From positions 496,001-560,000 of the forward strand of contig JAEOAD010001413.1 of the NCBI GenBank assembly GCA_036365145.1: a stretch of DNA of 64,000 nt. The letters run 5' to 3'. Within the stretch, counting starts at the first letter, position 1; every line of letters begins with the position of its first letter. Of this stretch, positions 1 to 10,769 are shown piece after piece. This stretch comes from Orientallactaga sibirica (taxonomy: Eukaryota > Chordata > Mammalia > Rodentia > Dipodidae). The translations under genes were made by a program, and so were the position numbers. Under the pieces are notes generated by a model that saw only the letters and a program-made list of their open reading frames with translations, was not told where the DNA came from and made no database searches.

Positions 1-166
1 ACAGCCGGGCGTGGTGGCGCACACCTTTAATCCCAGCACTTGGGAGGCAGAGGTAGGAGGATCGCCGTGAGTTCGAGGCCACCCTGAGACTACATAGTTA
101 ATTCCAGGTCAGCCTGGGCCAGAGTGAGACCCTACCTCAAAAAAACAAAACAAACAAACAAAAAAA
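1..166 (+). repeat. B1 SINE, left copy of the duplicated block
   Basis: This is a B1 element from the gccgggcg head to an A-rich tail. It is the left counterpart of the B1 at 3491-3646. The four bases before it (acag) are the end of the target-site duplication seen complete in the right copy, so the duplicated block extends beyond the window start. Confidence 0.85.
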
Positions 167-492
167 GTATGTTTACCACAGCTGGGCTGAGCACAGACAT
201 CTTCTCCCCTCTGTACCTCTCCATGGTCACAACTGTCAAAAATGCATGGAGTCTCTAGCCTTGTTATTTGCTCCAGAATTTCCTTGTTTGACAACTTCAT
301 TCACAGAGCTTGTTTTTGTATCTTATGGTTTTAAGCATTCCACTTGGGTGAGCATTTTGCTGAATGAAACACTTTGAAATTTCCTGAACTGTTGAGAATC
401 CAAATGGTTGTGAGGCCCAAGTCCAAACAGACAGCTGCAGACAAAAAGTGAGTGCCAAGACCCGAGCCATACACAGGAAAGAAACTATCTGT
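167..492. repeat. Unique flank, left copy of a recent 3.48-kb-spaced duplication
   Basis: Positions about 1-492 match about 3487-3975 with only scattered single-base differences, at a constant offset of about 3483-3486. The block holds no gene. The short open frames in it are duplicated along with the block and have no coding character. Confidence 0.9.
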
Positions 493-2232
493 CTGGGTGT
501 GTGGTTTAGTGGTAGAGCTCCTGCCTAGAATCCCCCAGTGAGGGGCTGGGGGCGAGGCTCAGTGGTAGAGCTCCTGCCTAGAATCCCCCAGTGAGGGGCT
601 GGGGGCGTGGCTCAGTGGTAGAGCTCCTGCCTAGAATCCCCCAGTGAGGGGCTGGGGGTGTGGCTCAGTGGTAGAGTTCCTGCCTAGAATCCCCCAGTGA
701 GGGGCTGGGGGTGTGGCTCAGTGGTAGAGCTCCTGCCTAGAATCCCCCAGTGAGGGGCTGGGGTGTGGCTCAGTGGTAGAGCTCCTGCCTAGAATCCCCC
801 AGGGAGGGGCTGGGGGCGGCTCAGTGATAGAGCACCTGCCTAGAATCCCCCAGTGAGGGGCTGGGGACATGGTTCAGTGGTAAAGCACCTGCCTAGAATT
901 CCCCAGTGAGGGGCTGGGGGTGTGGCTCAGTGGTAGAGCCCCTGCCTAGAATCCCCCAGTGAGGGGCTATGGTGTGGCTCAGTGATAGAGCTCCTGCCTA
1001 GAATCCTCCAGGGAGGGGCTGGGGACGTGGTTCAGTGGTAGAGCTCCTGCCTAGAATCCCCCAGTGAGGGGCTGGGGGCGTGGCTCAGTGGTAGAGCTCC
1101 TGCCTAGAATCCCCCAGTGAGGGGCTGGGGGCGTGGCTCAGTGGTAGAGCTCCTGCCTAGAATCCCCCAGTGAGGGGCTGGGGTATGGCTCAGTGGTAGA
1201 GATCCTGCCTAGAATCCCCCAGTGAGGGCTGGGGGTGTGGCTCAGTGGTAGAGCTCCTGCCTAGAATCCCCCAGTGAGAGGCTGGGGTTGTGGCTCAGTG
1301 GTAGAGCTCCTGCCTAGAATCCCCAGTGAGGGGCTGGGGTGTGGCTCAGTGGTAGAGCTCCTGCCTAGAATCCCCAGTGAGGGCTGGGGCGTGGCTCAGT
1401 GGTAGAGCTCCTGCCTAGAATCCCACAGTGACGGGCTGGGGTGTGGCTCAGTGGTAGAGCTCCTGCCTAGAATCCCCAGTGAGGGGCTGGGGCGTGGCTC
1501 AGTGGTAGAGCTCCTGCCTAGAATCCCCAGTGAGGGGCTGGGGCGTGGCTCAGTGGTAGAGCTCCTGCCTAGAATCCCAGTGAGGGGCTGGGGCGTGGCT
1601 CAGTGGTAGAGAATCCCCCTGGGGCCTCAGAGAGCTCCCCAGTCCCCAGTGAGGGCTGGGGCGTGGCTCAGTGGTGGGAGAGCTCCTGCCTAGAATCCCC
1701 CAGTGAGGGCTGGGGTGTGGCTCAGTGGTAGAGCTCCTGCTCAGAATCCCCAGTGAGGGGCTGGGGTGTGGCTCAGTGGTAGAGCTCCTGCCTAGAATCC
1801 CCCAGTGAGGGGCTGGGGGTGTGGCTCAGTGGTAGAGCTCCTGCCTAGAATCCCCCAGTGAGGGGCTGGGGTGTGGCTCAGTGGTAGAGCTCCTGCCTAG
1901 AATCCCCCAGTGAGGGGCTGGGGGCGTGGCTCAGTGGTAGAGCTCATGCCTAGAATCCCCCAGTGAGGGGCTGGGGCGTGGCTCAGTGGTAGAGCTCCTG
2001 CCTAGAATCCCCCAGTGAGGGGCTGGGGGGCGTGGCTCAGTGGTAGAGCTCCTGCCTAGAATCCCCCAGTGAGGGGCTGGGGGGTGTGGCTCAGTGGTAG
2101 AGCACCTGCCTAGAATCCCCCAGTGAGGGGCTGGGGGTGTGGCTCAGTGGTAGAGCTCCTGCCTAGAATCCCCCAGTGAGGGGCTGAAGGCAGGGCTCAA
2201 TGGTAGAGCTCCTGCCTAGACTCTTCCAGTGA
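493..2232 (+). repeat. Tandem array 1, about 33 units of an ID-derived 52-bp repeat
   Basis: Head-to-tail units of about 50-54 bp each contain GGGGCTGGGG, then GTGGCTCAGTGGTAGAG, then CTCCTGCCTAGAATCC and CCCAGTGA. The first two parts match the 5' half of rodent ID (tRNA-Ala-like) SINEs, including the pol III A box TGGCTCAGTGG. The 3' half of ID is absent from the internal units. The array ends in a full-length ID-like element at 2233. No TTTT pol III terminator is seen inside it. Units at about 1601-1660 are scrambled. It lies in ORAI2 intron, antisense to the gene. Confidence 0.9.
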
Positions 2233-2330
2233 GGGGCTGGGGCAGGGCTTAGTGACAGAGCCCTTGACTGACACATATAAGGCCCAGGGTTTGGTCTTCA
2301 GCACCATGAATAAATTAAATGAATGAATAA
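2233..2330 (+). repeat. ID-like SINE closing array 1
   Basis: The last array unit continues into an ID 3' half: the head ggggctggggcagggctta, then aaggcccagggtttggtctt (the B-box region) and cagcacc, followed by an A/T-rich tail. This shows that the tandem unit came from the 5' part of an ID element. Confidence 0.75.
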
Positions 2331-3486
2331 CAACAGAAGACCGGGCTCACAAACCAGCAGCTGTGTTCTGGCTCTGGCTCAGGCAAGGCCGTGGCTATGC
2401 TTCTTGCTGTGTTTATGCAGGTTTTATGAGGTGGCCTCGGAATGTGAAGAAATGAGCAGAAGGTGGGGGCACCATCGCTTGCTGCTGGGCAGAGGAATGG
2501 CTTTGCAGTTCCACTCAGGGAGGGGGTCACCTAAGAAGTCGTCTGCTCTCATTAGTCTCCACCCTTGCCTGACTCAGCCACAGTGTTAGTCACTGCTTTG
2601 TCCCAGGCACCGAGTCTTAATAACAACCTGATTTAATAGCTAATGCCAGTAGACTAATCTAATCAAGGGTTTCACCGATGTCTTCTCCACCCTCTTTCTT
2701 CTCTTCTTTCCGCCTCTACCCTCCTTCTCTCTTCCTCTTTGTGTTTTGCACAGTGTGACTATGTAATCCAGACTAGCCTTGAACTCTTATTTATTTGAAG
2801 AAAGAGAGAGGCACATAGAGAGAATGGGCTCACCAGGGCCTGTAGCCACTGCAGACAAACTCCAGATGCGTGTGCCACTTTGTGCATCTGGCTTACATGG
2901 GTACTGGGGAATCGAACCTGGATCCATTGGCTTTGCAGGCAAGTGCCTGAACCACTACGCCATCTCTCCAGCCCTGGCCTAGAAATCATAATCCTTCTGC
3001 CTGAACCTTGTGTAATGCTGCGATTACAGGTGTGCACCACCATGCCCAGCCTCTTCTCTGGCTCTGGCTACCAGCTGACTGCTTTTTACCTCTCTGTAAC
3101 TCCCTGTTGGTCTGAGTGTGCACTGCAAGGGGACTGTGGAAGAACTAGGAGGAAAATTCCTGAAGAGGGCACTGTGCCGCTTTAAAAAAAGAAAGAAAAA
3201 AAAACAGGTAGATAGAGAATGGGTGCATCAGGGCCTCCAGCCACTGCAAATGAACTCCAGACACATGTGCCACCTTGTGCACCTGGCTTACATGGGTACT
3301 GGAGAATCGAACCTGGGTCCTTAGGTTTCATAGGCAAGTGCCTTAACCATAAACCGTCTCTCCAGCCCCACAGTGCAGCTTTTGAGATGTTTGTCCCCAA
3401 AATGTTTGCAGAAAGAGCAGTCAGTATAAGAGATGCTGCACACACATGGGGTAGAAACAGATCTTACTTTATAAAGTATGTTTACC
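2331..3486. repeat. ORAI2 intron: unique DNA with an old B1 split by a DIP SINE, and a second DIP
   Basis: 2331-2740 is unique with no recognised gene. A diverged minus-strand B1 runs about 2745-3045 and is split by a minus-strand DIP SINE at about 2787-2974. A second minus DIP is at about 3183-3368. 3370-3472 is unique. Confidence 0.7.
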
Positions 3487-3490
3487 ACAG

Positions 3491-3646
3491 CCGGGCGTGG
3501 TGGTGCACACCTTTAATCCCAGCACTCGGGAGGCAGAGGTAGGAGGATCGCCGTGAGTTCGAGGCCACCCTGAGACTACATAGTTAATTCCAGGTCAGCC
3601 TGGGCTAGAGTGAGACCTTACCTCAAAAAAACAAAACAACAAAAAA
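3491..3646 (+). repeat. B1 SINE with perfect target-site duplication
   Basis: A full B1 is flanked by the 18-bp direct repeat aaagtatgtttaccacag at 3473-3490 and 3647-3664. It is the right-hand copy of the B1 at position 1. Confidence 0.92.
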
Positions 3647-3975
3647 AAAGTATGTTTACCACAGCTGGGCTGAGCACAGACATCTTCTCCCTTCTGTACC
3701 TCTCCATGGTCACAACTGTCAAAAATGCATGGAGTCTCTAGCCTTGTTATTTGCTCCAGAATTTCCTTGTTTGACAACTTCATTCACAGAGCTTGTTTTT
3801 GTATCTTATGGTTTTAAGCATTCCACTTGGGTGAGCATTTTACTGAATGAAACACTTTGAAATTTCCTGAACTGTTGAGAATCCAAATGGTTGTGAGGCC
3901 CAAGTCCAAACAGACAGCTGCAGACAAAAAGTGAGTGCCAAGACCTGAGCCATACACAGGAAAGAAACTATCTGT
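3647..3975. repeat. Unique flank, right copy of the recent duplication
   Basis: Near-identical to about 167-492. It contains no gene and leads directly into array 2, as the left copy leads into array 1. Confidence 0.9.
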
Positions 3976-5461
3976 CTGGGTGTGTGGTTTAGTGGTAGAG
4001 CTCCTGCCTAGAATCCCGAGTGAGGGGCTGGGGGCGTGGCTCAGTGGTAGAGCTCCTGCCTAGAATCCCCCAGTGAGGGGCTGGGGCGTGGCTCAGTGGT
4101 AGAGCTCCTGCCTAGAATCCCCCAGTGAGGGGCTGGGGTGTGGCTCAGTGGTAGAGCTCCTGCCTAGAATCCCCAGTGAGGGCTGGGGTGTGGCTCAGTG
4201 ATAGAGCTCCTGCCTAGAATCCCCCAGTGAGGGGCTGGGGGCGGGCAGTGGGAGCTCCTGTAGAATCCCCCAGTGAGGGGCTGGGGGTGTGGCTCAGTGG
4301 TAGAGCTCCTGCCTAGAATCCCCCAGTGAGGGGCTGAAGGCAGGGCTCAGTGGTAGAGCTCCTGCCTAGAATCCCACAGTGACGGGCTGGGGTGTGGCTC
4401 AGTGGTAGAGCTCCTGCCTAGAATCCCCCAGTGAGGGGCTGGGGGCGTGGCTCAGTGGTAGAGCACCTGTCTAGAATCCCCAGTGAGGGGCTGGGGGCGT
4501 GGCTCAGTGGTAGAGCTCCTGCCTAGAATCCCCCAGTGAGGGGCTGGGGGTGTGGCTCAGTGGTAGAGCTCCTGCCTAGAATCCCCCAGTGAGGGGGCTG
4601 GGGCGTGGCTCAGCGATAGAGCTCCTGCCTAGAATCCCCCAGTGAGGGCTGGGGCGTGGCTCAGTGGTAGAGCTCCTGCCTAGAATCCCCCAGTGAGGGG
4701 CTGGGGGTGTGGCTCAGTGGTAGAGCTCCTGCCTAGAATCCCCCAGTGAGCTGAAGGCAGGGCTCAGTGGTAGGGCCTAGAATCCCACAGTGACGGGCTG
4801 GGGTGTGGCTCAGTGGTAGAGCTCCTGCCTAGAATCCCCAGTGAGGGGCTGGGGCGTGGCTCAGTGGTAGAGCTCCTGCCTAGAATCCCACAGTGACGGG
4901 CTGGGGTGTGGCTCAGTGGTAGAGCTCCTGCCTAGAATCCCCCAGTGAGGGGCTGGGGGCGTGGCTCAGTGGTAGAGCTCCTGTCTAGAATCCCCAGTGA
5001 GGGGCTGGGGCGTGGCTCAGTGGTAGAGCTCCTGCCTAGAATCCCCAGTGAGGGGCTGGGGCGTGGGTCAGTGGTAGAGCTCCGCCTAGAATCCCCCAGT
5101 GAGGGGCTGGGGCGTGGCTCAGTGGTAGAACTCCTGCCTAGAATCCCCCAGTGAGGGGCTGGGGTGTGGCTCACTGGAGAGCTCCTGCCTAGAATCCCCC
5201 AGTGAGGGGCTGGGGTGTGGCTCAGTGGTAGAGCTCCTGCCTAGAATCCCCAGTGAGGGGCTGGGGCATGGCTGGGAGCTCCTGCCTAGAATCCTCCAGT
5301 GAGGGGCTGGGGGTGTGGCTCAGTGGTAGAGCTCTTGCCTAGAATCCCCCAGTGAGGGGCTGGGGTGTGGCTCAGTGGTAGAGCTCCTGCCTAGAATCCT
5401 CCAGTGAGGGGCTGGGGGCATGGCTCAGTGGTAGAGTTCATGCCTAGAATCCCCTAGTGAG
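3976..5461 (+). repeat. Tandem array 2, about 29 units of the ID-derived 52-bp repeat
   Basis: The unit and orientation are the same as in array 1, and the first unit (gtgtggtttagtggtagag) is the same variant. The order of internal variants differs from array 1, and several units are truncated (about 4240-4265, 4755-4785 and 5265-5285). This suggests repeated unequal exchange or poor assembly of the array. Confidence 0.9.
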
Positions 5462-5528
5462 GGGCTGGGGGACTGGCATGGCAAAAGGCCCTCAGTTCCA
5501 TCCCCAGCACCACACACAAAGAAAGAGC
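5462..5528 (+). repeat. ID 3' half closing array 2
   Basis: After the last unit comes aaaggccctcagttccatcc then ccagcacc and a CA/A-rich tail. This corresponds to the 3' half and tail of an ID SINE. The sequence differs from the ID tail that closes array 1. Confidence 0.7.
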
Positions 5529-6100
5529 ACCGGGCGTGGTGGCGCTCACCTTTCATCCCAGCACTCGGGAGGCAGAGGTAGGAGGATCGCTGTGAGGCAG
5601 AGGACACCCTGAGACTACAGAGTGAATTACAGGTCAGCCTGGGCTAGAGAGAGACTCTACCTCGAAAAAACAATAACGACAAAAAAGCGTGGGGGTGGGG
5701 AAGGAAAATCATTCTTATCATATACAGTTCTATAAAACTAAGCCAGGCTTGGTGTACAAGCCTTTAGTACTAGCACTCTGGAGGCTGACATAGGAGGAGC
5801 GCTGGGAGTCCAATGCCAGCTGGAACTACAGTGTGAGCCTGGGCTCGAGTAAGGTACTGCCTTGAAAAACAACAACAATAAAATTCTGTAAAACGTCTCA
5901 CTTTTTCAAAATAAAAAACTAAAGCCAAAGCAAACAATAAACAAAACCCACATGCCAGAAACGTAATTCTGTACAATTCTTTGGTGGAATTTAAGGCAAG
6001 CTACTATTTAACCTAACTTCTTCTCATACATCATGCATGAAATGCCTTATGCATATTCCTTTAAACTGAGCTTGAGAAAATAATGTCTTTCTTTCTTCTT
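5529..6100 (+). repeat. B1 SINE, diverged B1, AT-rich unique DNA
   Basis: B1 (+) at about 5529-5690. A much older B1 (+) at about 5743-5880. 5881-6100 is AT-rich with nothing recognised. Confidence 0.75.
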
Positions 6101-6632
6101 CTTTTTTTTTTTTTTTTTTTTTTTGCTGTTTGAGACAGATTCTTACTACATAGCCAGTCTTGAATTTTTTTAAAGTATATTTTATTTACTTATTTATTTG
6201 AGAGAGAGAGAGAATGGGCATGCCAGGGCATCCAGCCACTGCAAATGAACTCCAGAGGCCTGCACCCCATTGTGCATCTGGCCTTATGTGGGTTCTAGAA
6301 AATCGAACCAGGATCCTTTGTCTTTGCAGGAAAATGCCTTAACCACTAAGCCATCTCTCCAGCCACTGGCCTTGAATTTTTTTTTTTTTTGAGAGAGAGA
6401 CAGAGAGAAAGAGAGAGAGAGAGAGAGAATGGGCATGCCAGCAGCCTCTTAGCCTCTATGAACAAATTCCAGATGCATACACCCCTTGTGGGCAAATGCG
6501 GCATTGTGCCCTTGCATCACTAAATAGCTAAATATGGAACCTGGAGAATGGAACTGGTGTTCTTAGGCTTGGTAGGCAGGTGCCTTAACTGCTAAGCCAT
6601 CTCTCTCCAGCCCTGGCCTTGAATTTTTTTTT

Positions 6633-6680
<48 letters not shown>

Positions 6681-7031
6681 AGGCAGGGTCTCACTCTAGC
6701 CCAGGCTGACCTGGAATTCACTATGTAGTCTCAGGATGGCCTCAAACTCACTATGATCCTCCTACCTCTGCCTCTCCAGTGCTGGGATTAAAGGCATGCG
6801 CCACCACACCTGGCTCCTGGCCTTGAATTCTTTTTTTTTTAGCCCAGGCTGACCTGGAATTCACACTGTATTCTCAGGGTGGCCTCGAACTCATGGCGAT
6901 CCTCCTACCTCTGCCTCCCGAGTGCTGGGATTAAAGGCATGCGCCACCACGCCTGACTGGCCTTGAATTCTTAATCCTCCCACCTCAGCTCTTCTAGCAC
7001 TGGGATTACAGGTGTATATCACCACACGTGG
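6101..7031 (-). repeat. Nested SINE block: four insertions into one site of an old B1
   Basis: An old minus-strand B1 (about 6101-6167 and 6957-7031) is interrupted by DIP (about 6170-6365), DIP (about 6378-6612), B1 with a (TG)n tail (about 6627-6816; TG run 6638-6676) and B1 (about 6831-6956). All are minus strand. Between them the same motif ctggccttgaatt recurs (6366, 6613, 6817, 6957), as expected for successive target-site duplications. Confidence 0.8.
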
Positions 7032-8290
7032 CACAAATATTGGGTTTTTCAAGGTTATGAAAGTCACAGGAAGAAAATCAATGTTCTGGGGACATGGCTA
7101 GCAGCAGAAAACTTGCCTAGCATGCTCAGGGGCCCAAGTTCAATCTCCAGTGTCTCAGAAAAAGGTAAGAAGGGCTGGGGAGGTGGCTTAGAGGTTAAAG
7201 CGCAAATCCAAAGGATCCAGGTTCCATTCCCCAGTACCCATGTAAAGCCAGATGCACACAGTAATGCATGCATTTGAAGTTCATTTGCAGTGGCTACAGG
7301 TCCTGGCGCACCCATTTGCCTCTTTACCTATCTCTCTCTCTCTCTCAAATAAATTAAACAAAAAAAGAAAAAAAAAAGCTGGGCATGGTGGCACACACCT
7401 TTAATCCCAGCACTTGGGAGGCAGAGGTAGGAGGATTACCATGAGTTCGAGGCCACCCTGAGACTACATGGTGAATTCCAGGTCAGCCTGGGCTGGAGAG
7501 TAAGACCCTACCTTGAAAAAAAAAAAAAAATTAATTAGTCTAAAAAAAAAAAAAAAAAGAATTGCTGGGTGTGGTGGTGCATTCTTTTAATCCCAGTACT
7601 TGGGAGGTATTGGTAGGAGGATCTCTGTGAGATTGAGGCCACCCTGAGACTACATAGTGAATTCCAGGTCAGCCTGAGCTAGGTAAAACCTGATCTTGAA
7701 AAACCAAGAAACAAACAAGCAAACAAGACCAGAATCACAGCTGGTTGTGATGATGCACGTGGTAGGAAACTGCTGAAGAGGCGAAGGCAGGAGGATCAGG
7801 AGGCCAGCCTGGGCTACACATTTTCCTACTCCATTTTTGGGGAGGGGGGTTTCAAGGTAGGGTCTCACTCTAGCCCAGGCTGACCTGGAATTCCCTATGT
7901 AGTCTCAGGATGGCCTTGAACTCATGGCGATCCTCCTACCTCTGCCTCCCGAGTGCTGGGATTAAAGGCGTGCACCACCACGCCTGGCTCTCCTACTTGA
8001 TTTTTGATGCCCCCTACACTACACTACAACACACACACACCCCCAAAAATATATCACAAGCACTGTCCTTTTTTTTTTTTTAACTTTTTAAAAATTTTTA
8101 GGAGCCAGACGGCGGGGGTGGGGGGAGAATGAGCACACCAGGGCCTCCAGCCACTGCAAACAAACTCCAGATGCGTGTGCCACTTTGTGCATCTGGCTTA
8201 CATGGGATCTGGAGAATTGAACTTAGGTCCTTAGGATTCACAGGCAAGCACCATAACTGCTAAGCCATCTCTCCCCAGCCCCCTCCTAGT
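7032..8290. repeat. SINE cluster in ORAI2 intron 2
   Basis: ID-like (+) about 7085-7165; DIP (+) about 7172-7360; B1 (+) about 7377-7530; B1 (+) about 7563-7715; old B1 (+) about 7738-7840; B1 (-) about 7850-7989; DIP (-) about 8095-8282. No gene is seen. Confidence 0.75.
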
Positions 8291-8780
8291 TTTTTTGTGG
8301 CCTCCGACACACCCTGTGTGGTCTGGCCCCCTGTCATAAGGCCTCATTTTCCCAGTGGTGGCCTGCCTCATGACTGATTCAGTCTTCCGGCCACAGTGCT
8401 CACTCATGACACAGACAATATGATAACCAGGGCTGTAATCTGAAAAAAAAAAAAAAAGATTATTTCCTCATCATCCTTTCTAGTTCCGTGGGACCTCAGG
8501 ACACAGCAATGAGGGTGAGTCGTACGGTCCTCCCCGCTCCCCCGGACAGTTCTCCAAGGGCAGTGGGATGGGGACTTTGTCAGCAGCAGATATAGCTGAT
8601 GCTTGTGCTGGGATGACTCAGGAAAGCGGTGACCTGAAGTCAGGCCCAAACCACTGCCACGTGGTCATCCAAATGAGGCCACACTTAACCAGAGCTGCAT
8701 TCGTAAATGAGCTAGCCCCAATCAACCCCTGCCCATACTTAGCTCTCTCAGGGTCCTGAGCTTGTGGGTGGTACCTGAGA
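8291..8780. other. Unique intronic DNA
   Basis: There is no repeat I can name apart from an A14 run at about 8443-8457. Short open frames here lack coding character. Nothing functional is recognised. Confidence 0.5.
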
Positions 8781-10260
8781 TGGGGTAGACGTAGCAAGAC
8801 TTTGTCTCAAAACAGGGGGGGGGCTTGAGCCGGACGTGGTAGCGTAGGCCTTTAATCCCAGCACTCAAGAGGCAGAGGTGGGAGGATTGCTGTGAATTCC
8901 AGGTCAGCCTGGGCCAGAGTGACACCCTATCTTGAAAAACCAAAACAAGGGGGGAGGGGGCTGGAGAGATGGCTCAGAGGTTAAGGCACTTGCCTGCAAA
9001 GCCTAACAACCCAGGTTCAGTTCCCCGGTACCCAAATAAACCCAGATGCACAAAGGGGCACATGTATCTGGAGTTTGTTTGCAGTGCTAGAGGCCCCTGG
9101 CACACCCATCCTCCCTCTCTCTTCTCTCATCTTTCTGCTTACAAATAAATAAATATATATATTTTTTTAATATTTTATTATTTATTCATTTATTTGAGAG
9201 AGAGAGATATACTGAAATAGGCAGGTAGCCACCCTAAATAAATATTTTAAAACACACACACAGGGTGGAGAGATGGCTTAGTGGTTAAGGTGTTTGCCTG
9301 TAAAGCCAAAGGACCTTGGCTCGATTCCCCAGGACCCATGTAAGCCAGATGCACAAGGTGGCGCATGCATCTGGAGTTTGTTTGCAGTGACTGGAAGCCC
9401 TGGTATGCCCATTCTCTCTCTCTCTGCCTCTTTCCCTCTCTCTAATAAAGAAAGAAAGAAGGAAAATATTTAAACACACACACACACATAACACACAAAA
9501 CACAAAATGATGCCTTTCCCAGGAAACCTTGTCTACAGAAGTTATTTTTGTTATTTTTGTTATTATTTTTTTTTTTTGCGAGGTAGGGTCTCACTGTGGT
9601 CCAGGCTGACCTGGAATTAACTATGTAGTCTCAGGGTGGCCTCGAACTCTCAGCGATCCTCCTACCTCTGCCTCCCGAGTGCTGGGATTAAAGGCATGCG
9701 CCACCACGCCCGGCTTATTTTGGGTTTTTGAGACAGGGTCTTGTTGTGAGACCCAGGCTGGCCGTGAAGTTATGATCCTGTTGCTTCCTTCTTCTGAGTG
9801 TCTGAGAGGGAGAGCTTTCCTCCCAGAAGCACTCGAGATCTCTGTTAGCATGGGCTAGGGAGATTACATGAGTTCAATCTCCAGAAACCACATAAAGATG
9901 CCAGGTGCGGGGCTGGGAAGATGGGTCAGCAGGTAAAGGCGCTTCCTTCTAAAGCCTGATGGCCCGGGTTCGATTCCCCAGTACCCATGTAATGCCAGAC
10001 ACAGAAAATAGCACATGTATCTGGAGAACATTTTCAGTGGCAAGAGGCTCTGACATACCCCCCCAACATACTCCCTCTCTCTCTCAAATATATTTTTAAA
10101 ATGCTGGCATAGTAGCATGTGCCTATTATTCCAGCATTAGGGAGGTGGAAACAGGAGGATCCCTGGGGCTCATTGGCCAGCAACTGTCCTAAATAGCAAA
10201 CACTATTATATAGTGTTCAATAGTGAATAGTCAATGAGACAGCTTGTCTCAAAAAGTGGT
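8781..10260. repeat. SINE cluster in ORAI2 intron 2
   Basis: Old B1 end about 8780-8815; internally deleted B1 (+) about 8828-8950; DIP (+) about 8957-9150; DIP fragment (-) about 9160-9235; DIP (+) about 9264-9455; B1 (-) about 9575-9715; old B1 (-) about 9720-9805; DIP (+) about 9909-10095; old B1 (+) about 10105-10255. Confidence 0.75.
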
Positions 10261-10267
10261 GGATGGA

Positions 10268-10490
10268 GGGCTGGAGAGATGGCTTAGCAGTTAAGGCCCT
10301 GCCTGCTAAGCCTAAAAACACCTGTTTGATTCTCCAGGTCCCACATTTAGCCAGACGCAAAGTGACACAAGGGCGCAATGCTGCATTTGACCACAAGGGG
10401 GCGCATGTGTCTGGAGTTCATTCATAGTAGCTGAGAGGCTGCTGGTGCACCCATTCTCTATCTGTCTCTCTCTAAAAAATTTAAAAATGG
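10268..10490 (+). repeat. DIP SINE, long subfamily, with CTCF-like motif
   Basis: The element starts gggctggagagatggctta and includes the extra segment with aagggcgcaatgctgcattt. CCACAAGGGGGCGC at 10391-10404 agrees with the CTCF core except at one position. Confidence 0.8.
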
Positions 10491-10499
10491 TGGATAGAA

Positions 10500-10724
10500 G
10501 CGGGGCATGGTGGCGCATGTCTTCAACCCCAGCACTTGGGAGGCAGAGGTAGGAGGATCACTGTGAGTTTGAGGCCACCCTGAGACTACACAGTGAATTC
10601 CAGGTCAGCCTGGGCTGAATTTCCAGGTCGGGAGGCAGAGGTGGGAGGAGCCATGAGTTCAAGGCCACCCTGAGACTACAAAGTGAATTCCAGGTCAGCC
10701 TGGGCTAGGAGTGAGACCCTATCT

Positions 10725-10769
<45 letters not shown>

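Noticed and set aside
493..2232. Array 1 considered as a CRISPR-like array or a tRNA gene cluster
   Set aside because: The units are continuous with no unique spacers, and each lacks the 3' half needed for a tRNA cloverleaf.
493..2232. G-quadruplex cluster in the minisatellite
   Set aside because: Each unit has only two G runs (gggg and ggggg) close together. The next pair is about 40 bp away, too far for a canonical quadruplex.
4932..5174. Repetitive open frames on both strands in array 2 that look like repeat proteins
   Set aside because: The frame is open only because one unit variant happens to have a length divisible by three. It breaks in neighbouring units and has no start context.
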